The notes beneath the pieces are model-generated. The model had not been told where the DNA came from, made no database searches, and worked only from the letters and a program-made list of their open reading frames with translations. Of a stretch of DNA of 64,000 nucleotides, positions 49,481-59,800 are shown piece by piece; position 1 is the stretch's first letter; each line of letters starts with the position of its first letter. The DNA comes from Gnetum montanum. Its lineage: Eukaryota; Streptophyta; Gnetopsida; Gnetales; Gnetaceae. Made by a program: the position numbers and the translations under genes. The stretch lies in contig MNCI01013765.1 of NCBI GenBank assembly GCA_015680685.1, forward strand, positions 6,246-70,245, given 5' to 3'.

Positions 49481-50292
49481 TGATGAGCAGCGAGGTACCC
49501 CTACACTCAACCATACGAATACGAGCGTTCATGCACGATCCAGTCGAACTCTGTGGACAGGCTAGTTGTGGTATCTAAATAGTTACACGTTGATCGTAGT
49601 TCGTTGTCTTCCCACCTGGACTAGTATTTGCTTTGTCACGTATGGTTTAGTCCAAAGTGAGACGTATGATGTGATACTAAACTACTGCTACTCCTAGAGA
49701 CAATGGAGAATAATATTGATTAAACTAATGAGTAATAGAAAATGAAGTATAAGCTAACCTAAGTGCGATGAGCATCTGTTCCTTAATCATCCATACACAT
49801 CTTGGACCTCGTGCACAACTACTACTGGGATTACCAAGCTTAGATCGTAGGTACGCAACTGGGTTACCAAGTAGTCACACTTAAATGCTCATGATTAAGT
49901 CGTACTCATTCCACATTTAACAACAGGAATAGTAAATGACGATAAAGAAATATTAACTAAGAAAACAATAAATAACAATAACAATTAAACAATTAAAACA
50001 ATCTCGAGCTTTATTTCCAATCATGTGCACGTCCAAGTACGTCACACTTGAATAAAGGTGTTGTACAATTACAAGCATCACACTACGGGCATGCACTTGG
50101 GAAAATAATCTAACTCCTACAAAAACAAACTGCAAGAGCCTCACTACAACTAACTCGAAGCTCTCTCAATGAGGCGGAAGGCCCTCTTGTTTATAGGCCG
50201 GGATAGGCAGCTGCGTAAACAGGGCCCCGTTGAAGCAGGAAGGCTACGTCGATGGGGCCGCGTCGACGCATCGACTATATAGCGCTTCATCA
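49481..50292 (-). mobile_element. Family A solo LTR inserted in LINE ORF2
   Basis: It is bounded by GGCAT at 49476-49480 and 50293-50297, a perfect 5-bp target duplication, with ends TGATGAGCAGC...GCTTCATCA. On the minus strand it has a TATA box (CCTATAAACAAG, 50187-50198) and family A blocks including GGTAATCCCAGTAG, CTCACTTTGGACTAAACCAT and GAACGCTCGTATTCGTATGG. U3 (50215-50290) is rich in CGTCGATG, CGTCGACGC and GCATCGAC words. It keeps many CpGs and is probably the youngest family A copy here. No internal part remains. Confidence 0.9.
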
Positions 50293-50297
50293 GGCAT

Positions 50298-50490
50298 CCT
50301 CTTGAGATAGCTTGTATGATGGAAAAGCTTTGGAAGCCCACTGCCACACATGCTGATCAAAGGGACAATGCCAAAATACATGGACAAAGTCATCTTGTCC
50401 ACCACATAGAGCGAAATTGAGATTGGGAATCCCCAGATATTTTAAACGTTTACCAATAGGTAGACCATGGTGGAGGAGACACCAGAGGAA
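50298..50490 (-). pseudogene. LINE ORF2 zinc-finger (zf-RVT type) region
   Basis: The minus-strand frame is open and reads FLWCLLHHGLPIGKRLKYLG, then CGGQDDFVHVFWHCPFDQHVW. This matches the zf-RVT domain after plant LINE RTs, with FLW-LLH-LP and the C-x-x-G...H-x-F-x-x-C-P core. The first Cys of the pair is replaced (ALCG for CPLCG). The domain is cut upstream by the assembly gap. Confidence 0.8.
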
Positions 50491-50549
50491 NNNNNNNNNN
50501 NNNNNNNNNNNNNNNNNNNNNNNNNNNNNNNNNNNNNNNNNNNNNNNNN
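50491..50549. other. Assembly gap (59 N)
   Basis: A run of N lies inside LINE ORF2 between the RT C-terminal part and the zinc-finger region. A single further N is at about 54522. Confidence 1.
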
Positions 50550-52239
50550 CAAGAGTTTAACCCCATTAAGCCATTGAAGGCCATGAAAAAGGCTTTGCAC
50601 TGTAACATCAAGTTGTCAATGACCATGGAGAAAAGAGTAAATTTGAACTAGGCAATGGTTCATTGCAACTGATTCCCCATACAAAGTGTTAAACTCGACC
50701 CATGAAATCCAACGGCTAGCCAGCCTAAGACAATTCAAGGAAATGACACCCTTCCGATACCAGGAGGTAGCCACCTTAGCATTTGTGATAGCAAGGGGAG
50801 CAGGCGACAGAGGTAACCACCACAGACACACTCTAGAGAGGAAAGTAGGGTTGATCTTAACGTTAGTCCAGTCAATGTAAGTGTGTAGAATTTTCCAAGT
50901 CCTCCAGATGCTTTTGAAAACATAAGATTCGGGAAGAATGATAGTGAGGGGGAAAAGGATCCAATTGATAAAATGGATGCCTTCCCAAAAGGGCTTATTT
51001 TTAGGAAATGCTTGATGAAGCCTTAATTGGAGGAGGGTCCCTATAATATATGAGGCATCTAAATGTTGTACCAACCACTTAGCAACTAGGGTAATTCCTT
51101 GCTTATAGGAGTTCAAAAGACCTAAGCCACCCTTATTCTTGGGGAGAGTAACAATATTCCAAGTGACTCAATGAAATCCTTTCTGAGAATCCTTAGAGGA
51201 TCACATAAAGTCACGGAATAACCATTCTAGCTTCTGGTAGGCAGCTTGGGAGGGGGCCCAACACAAAGAGTAATACACATGGGTGGATGCGCATATGGAC
51301 TTACATACAAGGTATTTACCCGCAAGTGTGAGGGGTTTAGTTTTCCATTTGTCAAGTTTCTTTTGAATTCGATAAATAACCTACTCCCAGAAAATAGAGG
51401 TTGAACCTCTAAAACGGAAAGGGATTCCCATAATCTTAACGATGTCTTGATCCTGAAGCAGCTTCCAATTATAGTTGGTCACATGGTTGTAACTGCCCTT
51501 AAAGCTATAAATAGAGGATTTATTCCAATTAATTGTGGAACCTGAGAGTGTGTAATATTGCTCCATCCTTGATAAGAGGCAATGCAAATTGACAGCTGTG
51601 TTTTGAACTAGAAAAAAAGAGTTATCGGCGAAGTGCATATTGAGAAGCTGTTGTTGAGAGGAAGAAAGGCAGAACCCAGTGAAAACTTTAGTTTGAATGT
51701 CTAGGTTAATTTGATGACAAAGAAAGTCTGATGCGATGATAAACAGATAGGGGGCGAAAGGACAACCATGCTGCACTAACCTATGTATTGGAAAGGAAGA
51801 GGTGATGCCGAAGGTAGTGGCAATTCTTGCTGTAGCATTTGAGAATAAGCAATTCACCATATGCAAAAACTTAGGTCCAAAACCAAGTTTGGTCATAGTT
51901 TGCAAGATAAAATCCCACTTAATGTTGTCATAAGCCTTGGCGTAATCAAGTTTCACAAGGAAAATATCTTGTCCATCATCCTCAACCCACTTGAGACCTT
52001 CCCACGCCGCAACCACATTGTCTAAAATATATCTACCAGGAACAAATCCTGTTTGCTGGGGAGATATGATCTTGCCAAGAATTTTCTTTAGCCGTAAGGC
52101 AAGGCACTTCGCCCAAATTTTATACACTGCATTGAGAAGAGTTATGGGACGCCAATTGGAGATATCGGTTAGATCCCAAGACTTAGGGAGGAGACGAATT
52201 ACCCCTTGATTTAGATTGGGCCCAAGGGAACTAGTTAAG
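50550..52239 (-). pseudogene. LINE ORF2 reverse transcriptase
   Basis: From 52239 leftward the frame runs SLGPNLNQGVIRLLPK, then DISNWRPITLLNAVYKIW, then the long open stretch 52127-51381. That stretch holds PQQTGFVPGRYILDN, VKLDYAKAYDNIKWDF (catalytic Asp present), a Q-HGCP motif and MHFADNSFF, where the F-A-D-D box has lost its second Asp (now Asn). After a stop, the thumb-like part continues (WKTKPLTLAGKYL, GGLGLLNSYKQG) through 51116-50616. The changed FADD box alone should abolish RT activity. The start is joined in frame to 61587 across the family B insertion. Confidence 0.9.
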
Positions 52240-52244
52240 AGTGT

Positions 52245-54014
52245 TGTACTGACCGAAATCGTCGGTGTAAGGCTAGAAGGAAAAACAAATACCGAAAGAT
52301 CGTTGGGTAAACACAGCTAACCCTACCTTCGCGTGAGGGCAAGCTGGAAAGGAAAAACGAAGGCAGAGTGCCTTGGATGGTCTGCACGCAAATCAACCAA
52401 GGACTTCCCCAAACGTAAACTATGGCTTGCATTGGGTTATCATAAACTGATGTTCGAGATGTAAACGGTGACACATGAAATGCAAACAAAGCATATATAG
52501 AAATGTATTGTAAACAGAGCATAAACAAAATGTAAAATAGAGTAAACAATGTAAATGACAAGCAATAATGAACTGTATTGTATTGTTTAACAAGAATGTG
52601 CAGCGGTCAAAGCATAGTTATGCATGTGGATGGCAGGTCAAGTGCTAAGCCCCAGGGTGATGTGCTTGCAGATGCTTGGATGCTAAGAGTCAAGTGTGTC
52701 CAAGCATCCAAAAGTTGGTAGTCGGTGTTTCCTAAGCCGTCAACCTTCAAAATTGCCCCCCAATTTATGTGAATGGACAGGTATTTATAAGGTTTTGGCT
52801 AGGCTCAGGCACGTAATTCATGGATGGAATCAACGGCTAAGAGATGAGAGAAAAACGGATCGTGTGACATGTGTTTGATGAATAGCTATATGTGAGTTGG
52901 TCGTGTGTGGGCAGGCTACGTTTTTGACTGGATACACTGTATCTTACAACGTGTGTTGATTTACACAAGCTAGCTCAAGCCCACAGATTGGAGCGTAAGA
53001 GCTTGACAAGCCCACAAATGGTGGAAATTTACAGAGAAACTCAAGCGGGATTGACTCCGGCTGACTTGAAACTTCTTGGTCCCTGAATTGAATGCTGTAG
53101 GATGTCAATTTGAGTGGTTTCGTGGTTGTTTGAGGAATCTCTGCTTCACCAGGGCTCCTAGCGTGAGTTGATTGGATCCTGGCATGTCCTCAGCATGCAT
53201 TTGGAGTGCTTTTGTCCAGGTGTGACCAGTACTCATGCTGCACTCATGCTGCCAACGTGTCCCCAACGTGACCTCAGCATGAGTGACTTGAAAATTACGA
53301 TTTCACTTCAAATTTTGATTTTTTGAAGCCTGTTTCTTGGGTACAACAATTGCTTGACTATGGTTGACCTTGAGAGTGATCTGCAGGTCGAAATTGAGCC
53401 TGAATGTGCCCTGTTTGGAGCCATTTTGGTAGGTCACGCTACACTCACACTGCCAGCATGAGCTGCAGCATGAGTGACTTGAAAACAAGACATTTGACCC
53501 CAAATTTTGATCTTTGAAGCATGTTTCTTGAATGCAACTATTACCTGAATATGTCTAACCCTAAGAGTGATCTGAAATCTGGAAATTGAGGCTAAATGTG
53601 TCTGGTTTTGAGCCATTTTGGTAGGTCACGCTGCACTCACGCTACTAGCGTGTCCACAGCATGAGCTGCAGAAACTTGCAATTTTGGACTTGAAATGTGG
53701 AATTCTAGAGGTTGGGATTGGAGGTTGTCGACCATGAACCCTGAGGATGATTTGCACCTTAGAAGTCGGATTGTTTCAACTCGTTTTGAGGCCCCTAGAG
53801 TTGGTCACGCTGGACTCACGGTGCCCGCATGAGTGCAGCGTGAGAGAAAAATTTGCACGATTTGCAGCATGAGTTGCCCAGGACAAGCCAACATGAGTGC
53901 CCAAGACAAGCCAGTGTGAGTGGCATGCCTTAGTCAAATTTTTCCTCTCAAATGCTCGAAAGGGCTTGAGTCATTCTCACTTCAAAGTGTTAGGCCGAAA
54001 TTAGTGGTGTTTCA
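52245..54014 (-). repeat. Family B 3' LTR
   Basis: Starts TGTACTGACCG and ends GTGGTGTTTCA (plus strand). It aligns with 59801-61586 throughout; by hand, roughly nine in ten bases agree over the first 200 bp, mostly transitions. A minus-strand TATA box lies at about 52780-52792. U3 (about 53150-53910) is filled with CTCACGCTG and CAGCRTGAG words. Confidence 0.95.
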
Positions 54015-54028
54015 TTGGCCCCTCTTTG
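54015..54028 (-). promoter_or_regulatory. Polypurine tract of the family B element
   Basis: The minus strand reads CAAAGAGGGGCCAA directly before the 3' LTR start TGAAAC. This is where plus-strand DNA synthesis is primed in LTR elements, and it fixes the orientation. Confidence 0.65.
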
Positions 54029-55800
54029 TTGACATCTGGAGGAATCCACTTGAGAGGCATCGACAAAAAAGTACAAAACACCATGAACAATCAAGTACCA
54101 AGCATTGTCTGTCGGCCCTGGCTAGATGACATCGCACCGTGTTCAGAAGTACATGGGATTAGGGAAATGTAGTTCAAGATGCAAGGAGATTGGTTGTAAC
54201 TGGGGGAAGATCAAGAGTTGATCAAGGGTTATGATTGTTGTTGGAATTATGGGAGGGGAATGCTCTCACATGAACAAGTCATATTTTTGGTCCTTGTCAG
54301 TAGCCAGTGTTTAGTAGACTTGGAACCAAGATGTAGGAGGTGCGTTCTTTGGAGAAACGAGACTCTTGTAGAGTGTTTATAGGAGCCCATTGTAAACAGC
54401 CAAAGCCACACAATGATATGCAACATGATCTTTTGAGACACGAGTGTACTGTCTATGCCAGTTTATAGTCATAGTGGACTGTCTGTGCCAATTTATAGTC
54501 ATAGCAGACTGTCTGTGCTTANATGACCTTTTCCATGCATTTTGCTCGTTGATCTTTCTGTTCTTTTTCTTTTTCTTTGTTTGTTTTTTTTCTTTTCTTC
54601 TATTTTTATTTTCTTTTGTTTTTTTTTCTTTTTGAAAAAGCTTGCTTTTAGTGTTGTGCTCGTGTTCGAGCACTTGCATTTTGTATCATGTATCATGCAC
54701 TGTGTTTTACGTTGCAACTACTTAGAGAATCACAGTGTGCAACAGTGTACCAAGAGCTTTGGGATGAGTAGGATGTATCAAGAAGGCGTAATTGAATAGG
54801 ATATGGGGAACATGATGGGGAATAGGGAATGTATCAGGAGTCGGGAATGTACTCATGAACGGATTGATTAACCCAGTTGCGGGTGTCAAGAAGAATGTGA
54901 TACTTTATCGTCATGATGAATTGCATCTATGCACGAACGTCTTAAGAGTGTCATCCTGCAAATACAACTCCAAGAAGACAAGAAAAACCACAAATGATTC
55001 GGTTAGCTAAGCACTTAAAACTTGGAAACAAACAAGAAAATGGAGCCACCATGTGTGATTTCAAAGTAGACAGAATCATGAACAGCTTCATCTAGGTCCA
55101 TGAGATAAATTATGCAGCAATTTTTTATGGAACAAGTACAGCCAATTGCAACAACATATTTTTTTAAGTATTGTCTGGTCGTCGATAATGTCACCAGTTT
55201 ATAGTCTTAGTGGACTGTTGCGGGTTAGTTTCACGTCATAACCCTTCAGACAGCACCAGTTTAGTGTCGTAGCGAATGGTGCATCGCTAGTTTATAATCG
55301 TAGCGGATTGTGAAGAGGCAAACCAATTTATAGTCTTAGTGGACTCTGCATGCTAGTTTTATGTCATGGCAGACGAATGTGGTAGTTTAATGTCATGCCG
55401 GACAGAGCTCTGTGGTGTCAATTTATTGTCATGACTCCAGGACTGTCTATGCCAGTTTATAGTCGTAGCGGATGATCTATGCCAGTTTATAGTCATAGTG
55501 GACTGTCTGTGCCAATTTATAGTCATAGCAGACTGTCTGTGCTTACCTTGCTTGTGTAAGGTGTGATGCTGCATGCATGGTCATGCTATGTGCCTACGAG
55601 ATCCTGCAAAAATCAACTAGGAAGAAAACACAATCAAGCGATACCTGTCATACATAAAGTTAAAATGTATGAATGAAAGAAAAGCAATGCAAAAAGTGAT
55701 AGTTTTAGGCCGTTCCAGGCCATAGGCTAGTTTAAGGCCTTTTAGGCCATGTGTTTTTGTAGTTTTATGTTTTAGGGGGCATGCAAGGCTTAGGATCCTC
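54029..55800 (-). other. Family B 3' internal region: word repeats and polypyrimidine tract, no RT
   Basis: About 1.8 kb where polymerase and integrase genes would be expected. Copies of GCCAGTTTATAGTC-TAGYGGACTGT occur at 54457-54520 and 55195-55550, and a T/C-rich tract lies at 54545-54640. ORFs here (54377-54679, 55359-55574) are readings of the repeats (for example INWHRQS). I see no RT, RNase H or integrase motif. Confidence 0.7.
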
Positions 55801-55809
55801 TGGGAAGTT

Positions 55810-56540
55810 ATTGGCTTCAACCACTTGTTTGTGTGTGTTAGCCTTAGGCGTTACGTTGGTTATTGTAGGTGTACCACCAAGAAACTCTTTTTCCAAGACT
55901 TGCACCATGTCTATGTCGTGGATGGTCGAAGAGGAAACATTATCACCATGGATGATAACTTGACCACCTTCGTATGGAAGGTGGATTTCTTGGTGGATGG
56001 GAGAGGAGATGGCCCTTAGTTGGGCTAGCTAAGGCCTGCCTAGAATCATGTTGAAACCTGGCATCTCCTCTATGACAGTGAAATCTACACTAGTGGGGAA
56101 TTGCTCTCCTACCACAAAGGCTAAGTTGATTGTACCCCTGACTGTGACATGTGATCCGTTGAAGGATTTTAGACATGTGGTTTTGGCTAGCCTGATTTCA
56201 TCTGCCAAGTCTAGCTTGTCGATGATGGAGTACAAGACTACGTTTGTTGCTGCACCATCATCAACGTGCACTCTATGGATGGTACACTATCCAACATGAA
56301 TGCTAATGGATGGTGGAGCTGTAGTGACCTCCCCTCGTGTGGGGTTGACTTTGACTGCATCATCGTGAAAGGCTATGGTTGTTGAACCCAATTCTTGTGA
56401 TGTAGGGGGCAACATTGTTGCATGGATGGATGTCTCATTTGTAGGGATGTCCTCCATAATAGGAATGGAGGCCAGGACCTGGGCCAATGCTTGGTAGTGA
56501 GCAGATGAGGTCATGACCAAGTCGTACAAGCTGAACATTG
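55810..56540 (-). pseudogene. Family B aspartic protease region
   Basis: In one minus-strand frame: AFHDDAVKVNPTRGE, then ISIHVG, a stop, VHVDDGAATNVV, VIEEMPGFNMILGRP, a stop, and LAQLRAISSPIHQEIHLPY. This matches the retropepsin-like protease of plant Ty3/gypsy elements. The active-site Asp and Gly (D-x-G-A) are kept, and the flap-side ILGRPWL motif has W changed to a stop. It would cut the gag polyprotein. The stops follow the TGG or CAG to TAG pattern. The plus-strand ORFs at 56048-56938 are shadows. Confidence 0.7.
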
Positions 56541-56999
56541 TGTTCTTTTGCTTGAGCGTTTATTTTACCTCGGTTAGTACTGCTACGAAGTCCTTGTCAT
56601 TAGCCGTTGTGTTGGCTTTGACTTCCTCCATGTGGTTTGAAAGACAAATCTCTTGTGGAGGGGACTTGGGCTTGGTTTGCTTGGTTTTTTTGGGGGTAGG
56701 GGCCCCAATGTTCAGTTGTTATTTGCTGGTTGTGGCCTTTGCTTTGGCCATAGGAGTTGTGAGGTGCTCGTTTGCCCTCTTGCATTGCCATTTGGTGGGC
56801 CTACCCGGGTTGCTAGTGGGGTCAACCCTTGAAGGAGGAGGGATCGAGATCTTGCCTACTATTGGGCTTCGGGTAGGTGAGGAGCCATCACGTTGTGGCA
56901 CCCTTATGATAAAAGGTGGCTTAGGAGTTGTTGTGTGACTAACTCATTATGGCACCTTGATGATGAAAGGTTGTTTACTGGTTTTTGTTGCTGCATCAT

Positions 57000-57176
57000 G
57001 CCAGTTTAACGTCTTAGCGGACGAGTCATGCCAGTTTAATGTCTTAACAGATGGATCATGCCAGTTTAACGTCTTAGCGGATGGATCATGCCAATTTAAC
57101 GTCTTAGCAGACGAGTCATGCCAGTTTAACATCTTAGCGGACGAGTCGTGCTAGTTTAACATCTTAGCGGACGATT
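57000..57176 (-). repeat. In-frame 30-bp repeat in the gag-protease linker
   Basis: Six tandem copies of a 30-bp unit (plus-strand core GCCAGTTTAACGTCTTAGCG). On the minus strand each encodes the ten-residue unit SSAKTLNWHD in frame with gag upstream and QPFIIKVP downstream. Since 30 is a multiple of three, copy number can change without breaking the frame. Confidence 0.85.
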
Positions 57177-57177
57177 G

Positions 57178-59403
57178 CTATGGAACCTTAACCATAAAAG
57201 GTGTCGTGGGTGCTTGAGGTGGTACTTTGATAACAAAGGGAGGCCTCTTGCTTGTGGACGCTGAGGGGACCCTTGCCTTGTTAGGAGGCACATGGATCAT
57301 GAAAGGTTGTTGCACAGGTTTGGGCTTGCCACCTATGCTAATTGAGTTTATGACATAGGAGACATCGTCTATGTTGGATTGACTCGCCATGTCAATCACC
57401 AATTGATTTTGTTCTATCATTGTCTGCAGGTCATCTTGCAAAGCTGGACAGTTGTCTATACTGTGACCAGCCAATTGATGGTAATGACAGTATTGGTCCA
57501 ATTTAAAATGTCATGGGACCGGGGGCTCATTTGGTACTGCTAATGTGGGGTTCCTTAGTAGTTCACAGTACCTATCATGTTTTTGGTAGGTAATCACTGA
57601 CACGTGTAAGTGTTGGATTTGCCCGACTTTCTAGAGTTGCTCCAGTAGTTGAGAGGGTTGCATTGGTAGTGGTGTATACTTTGAGCAGTCCTTACGTTGA
57701 AAGTTGGGCCTTGGGGTGGCCCCTACCGATGTAGGTGAGTTGGTGCCAAAGTTGGCGGCTTTGTCAACTAGGGCTTTAGGTTGCTTAGCTATTGGGCCCT
57801 AGTTGGTTGTTTTTGTGCTTGCAGCTACCGTTGCTACTATTGTGTTTTACTTGCGAGCATGTTGGTTTCTGTAGGCCACATAAGCTGGGTTATTGCTTAA
57901 TTGCGCCACCTCTTCTATGTTCTTGATTTGTGCGAACGCTTGACTTAAAGTACAGGCACTCAAATAATAGAGTTTTGACTTAACAAAGTCATTCATAGCG
58001 GCTTTAAAAATGGTGAGCAAGTATGTCTCAGGTATGGGCTCGTGGAGTTCATTCAAGGCTACGCTCCACCTTTGGATGAATTTTTGCATCGGCTCTAGCG
58101 GTGCTTGTTTGATCTGAATCAAGCTATCTAGTGTCCCTTCAAGCTTTAGATTATATTTAAAACGGGTGACAAACTGAGGTAACAAATCCTCCAGATAGGA
58201 TATGGAGTTACGGGGTAAAGCTTGGTACCAGTCTAAGGCTTTTCCCATTAAGGACATAGCAAATACACGTAGAATTACATGAGGCCAAGCCTAAAGCAAT
58301 AGACATTCTAGTCGAAATGTCACTAGGTGGGCATTTGGATCTCCCTCTCCATTGTACTTGGTTAGCTGGGGTAATGGGATTTCCTTTGGCAAGGTTAATG
58401 GTGGAACTGAAGGGTGGATTGGATCATCTTGGTAGAAGTCTAGCATCTTGATTTCCTTAGTGTTTGTGGTTTTAAGGTGCTTTACCTCTTTAGTTAACAT
58501 GTGCATCATTTTCTTTATGTTTGCCCACTCTTGGGTGGTAGGTAGACCAATGGGTTGAGTGGATTGCGATTGATAGTAATTCAACTATTGCATTGTTTGC
58601 AGAAAGGGATACTATTGGATTGTCGGTTGTTGTGGTGGAGAAACATTCACAAATGGGATTAGAGGGTGTGGTACATTATACAGAGTATGTTGGTGTTGCT
58701 GGACAGCTGGTGAAACCTATTGCCCAACCACAGGTTGTGAGGTAACACCCTGAATGTGTTGTGCTGAAGTAGTCAGAGGTGCCCCATGGGTTTGTACTTG
58801 TGGTATGTAATGGGCGAACGTGGAAGCTGGTACTTCTTGTCGAGAAATCGGGCCTCGGGTGTAGGGGAACGAAGGAGGAAGGATGGTTCCTTGCAGGAAA
58901 GGGTGGAATAATGGGTTTGTATAGGCGTGAGGACTGACGGTATGGTACAAATCCCCATGCTCAGATTGAGTGGCAAAGTCATCTTCCTCATCTCCATTTT
59001 AAGGCTCTATCAGAGGTGGCTTTAAGGCTTGACTCCTTGCCATGAGAAGCTGAGATATGAGTCGATGATGGGGCTCAACAAGGGGGATTATGTCAAATGC
59101 TGAGGGAATGAACTCACAACCTCCCTTGTAGATGAGCTCATAGTTTCGCTTTGCCTCTCTTTCCATGCGATCGATAAGCAAGTTGGCTTGGATTTTTACA
59201 TAAATGAAGTTATATTGTTCAGGTGTGAGAATGTGGGAAGATTCCATAGCAACGTGGGTGAGCTGGCTTGTCAGCATGAGCAAGTTGTTGGCGTGTGTAA
59301 CTTGCACAGCATGTGTAACTGTAGCATGAGTTACTGGCACAGTTTGAGTAACTGCAACGTGAGTGACTGCAGCGTAAGTAACTGCAGCATGACTGACTAA
59401 CAA
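57178..59403 (-). pseudogene. Family B gag polyprotein
   Basis: It runs in minus-strand frames broken only by a few TAG codons and one shift near 58990. The N-terminal part (59403-59230) is a repeat of VTHA-like units. Next come TPEQYNFIYVKIQANLL and RNYELIYKGG; a Pro/Gln-rich stretch; DPNAHLVTFRLECLLL; and the capsid domain (58257-57847) with GKALDWYQALP, FVTRFKYN, KFIQRW and FKAAMNDFVK. A zinc-knuckle-like CHYHQLAGHSIDNCPAL (57490-57440) and PFMIHVPP-type Pro-rich repeats follow. It would form the particle and bind element RNA. The same gag is decayed at 20150-22391. Confidence 0.85.
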
Positions 59404-59560
59404 CGTGAGTAGCTGCAGTGTGAGTTAACTGCAGCATGAGCTGACAGACAGCGTGACCTGACAGTGTGAGTTGACAGACGACATGAGCTAATAGACAGTG
59501 TGACCAGACAGCGTGAGCTGACAGACAACATGACTTGACAGCATGAGCAACTCAAGCAGA
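59230..59560. repeat. CAGCRTGAG word array in the gag N-terminus and leader
   Basis: GCAGCRTGAGTNACT and ACAGCGTGAGCTGACAG units are repeated. From 59230 to 59403 they encode the VTHA repeat; from 59404 to 59560 they are leader sequence. The same CAGCGTGAG word fills U3 of this element's LTRs. Confidence 0.75.
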
Positions 59561-59775
59561 GCGCGTGTAAGAAGCTTGCAGGCAGGAGAAGTTAATTGTG
59601 ATCGGTCTATGGTGGTGGTAGGGGCATTACTTGGCAGAGTGTCAACGAAACAGCTTGTTTAACTAGCGTGTGTACGTTGTTTTGGGTTCTAATGGTGGAG
59701 TTGCAGAGTTTAAAGTACTCTCTGTAAGAGTTTCACAGGTTTGCAGTCTCGATTAACGTAAGAATTTTTGCAAGT

Positions 59776-59794
59776 GGTCCTCCTTCTACCACCA
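59776..59794 (-). promoter_or_regulatory. Primer-binding site of the family B element
   Basis: The minus strand reads TGGTGGTAGAAGGAGGACC, six bases after the 5' LTR. It matches the family C site at 1-18 at most positions and the family B site at 19727. Confidence 0.7.
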
Positions 59795-59800
59795 ATTTAC

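Noticed and set aside
54444-54679. Phe/Cys-rich and Lys-rich ORFs
   Set aside because: They are translations of a polypyrimidine tract and word repeats and contain an ambiguous base.
55825-56938. Plus-strand ORFs with hydrophobic stretches (up to 141 codons)
   Set aside because: They are antisense to the protease and linker of the family B element.
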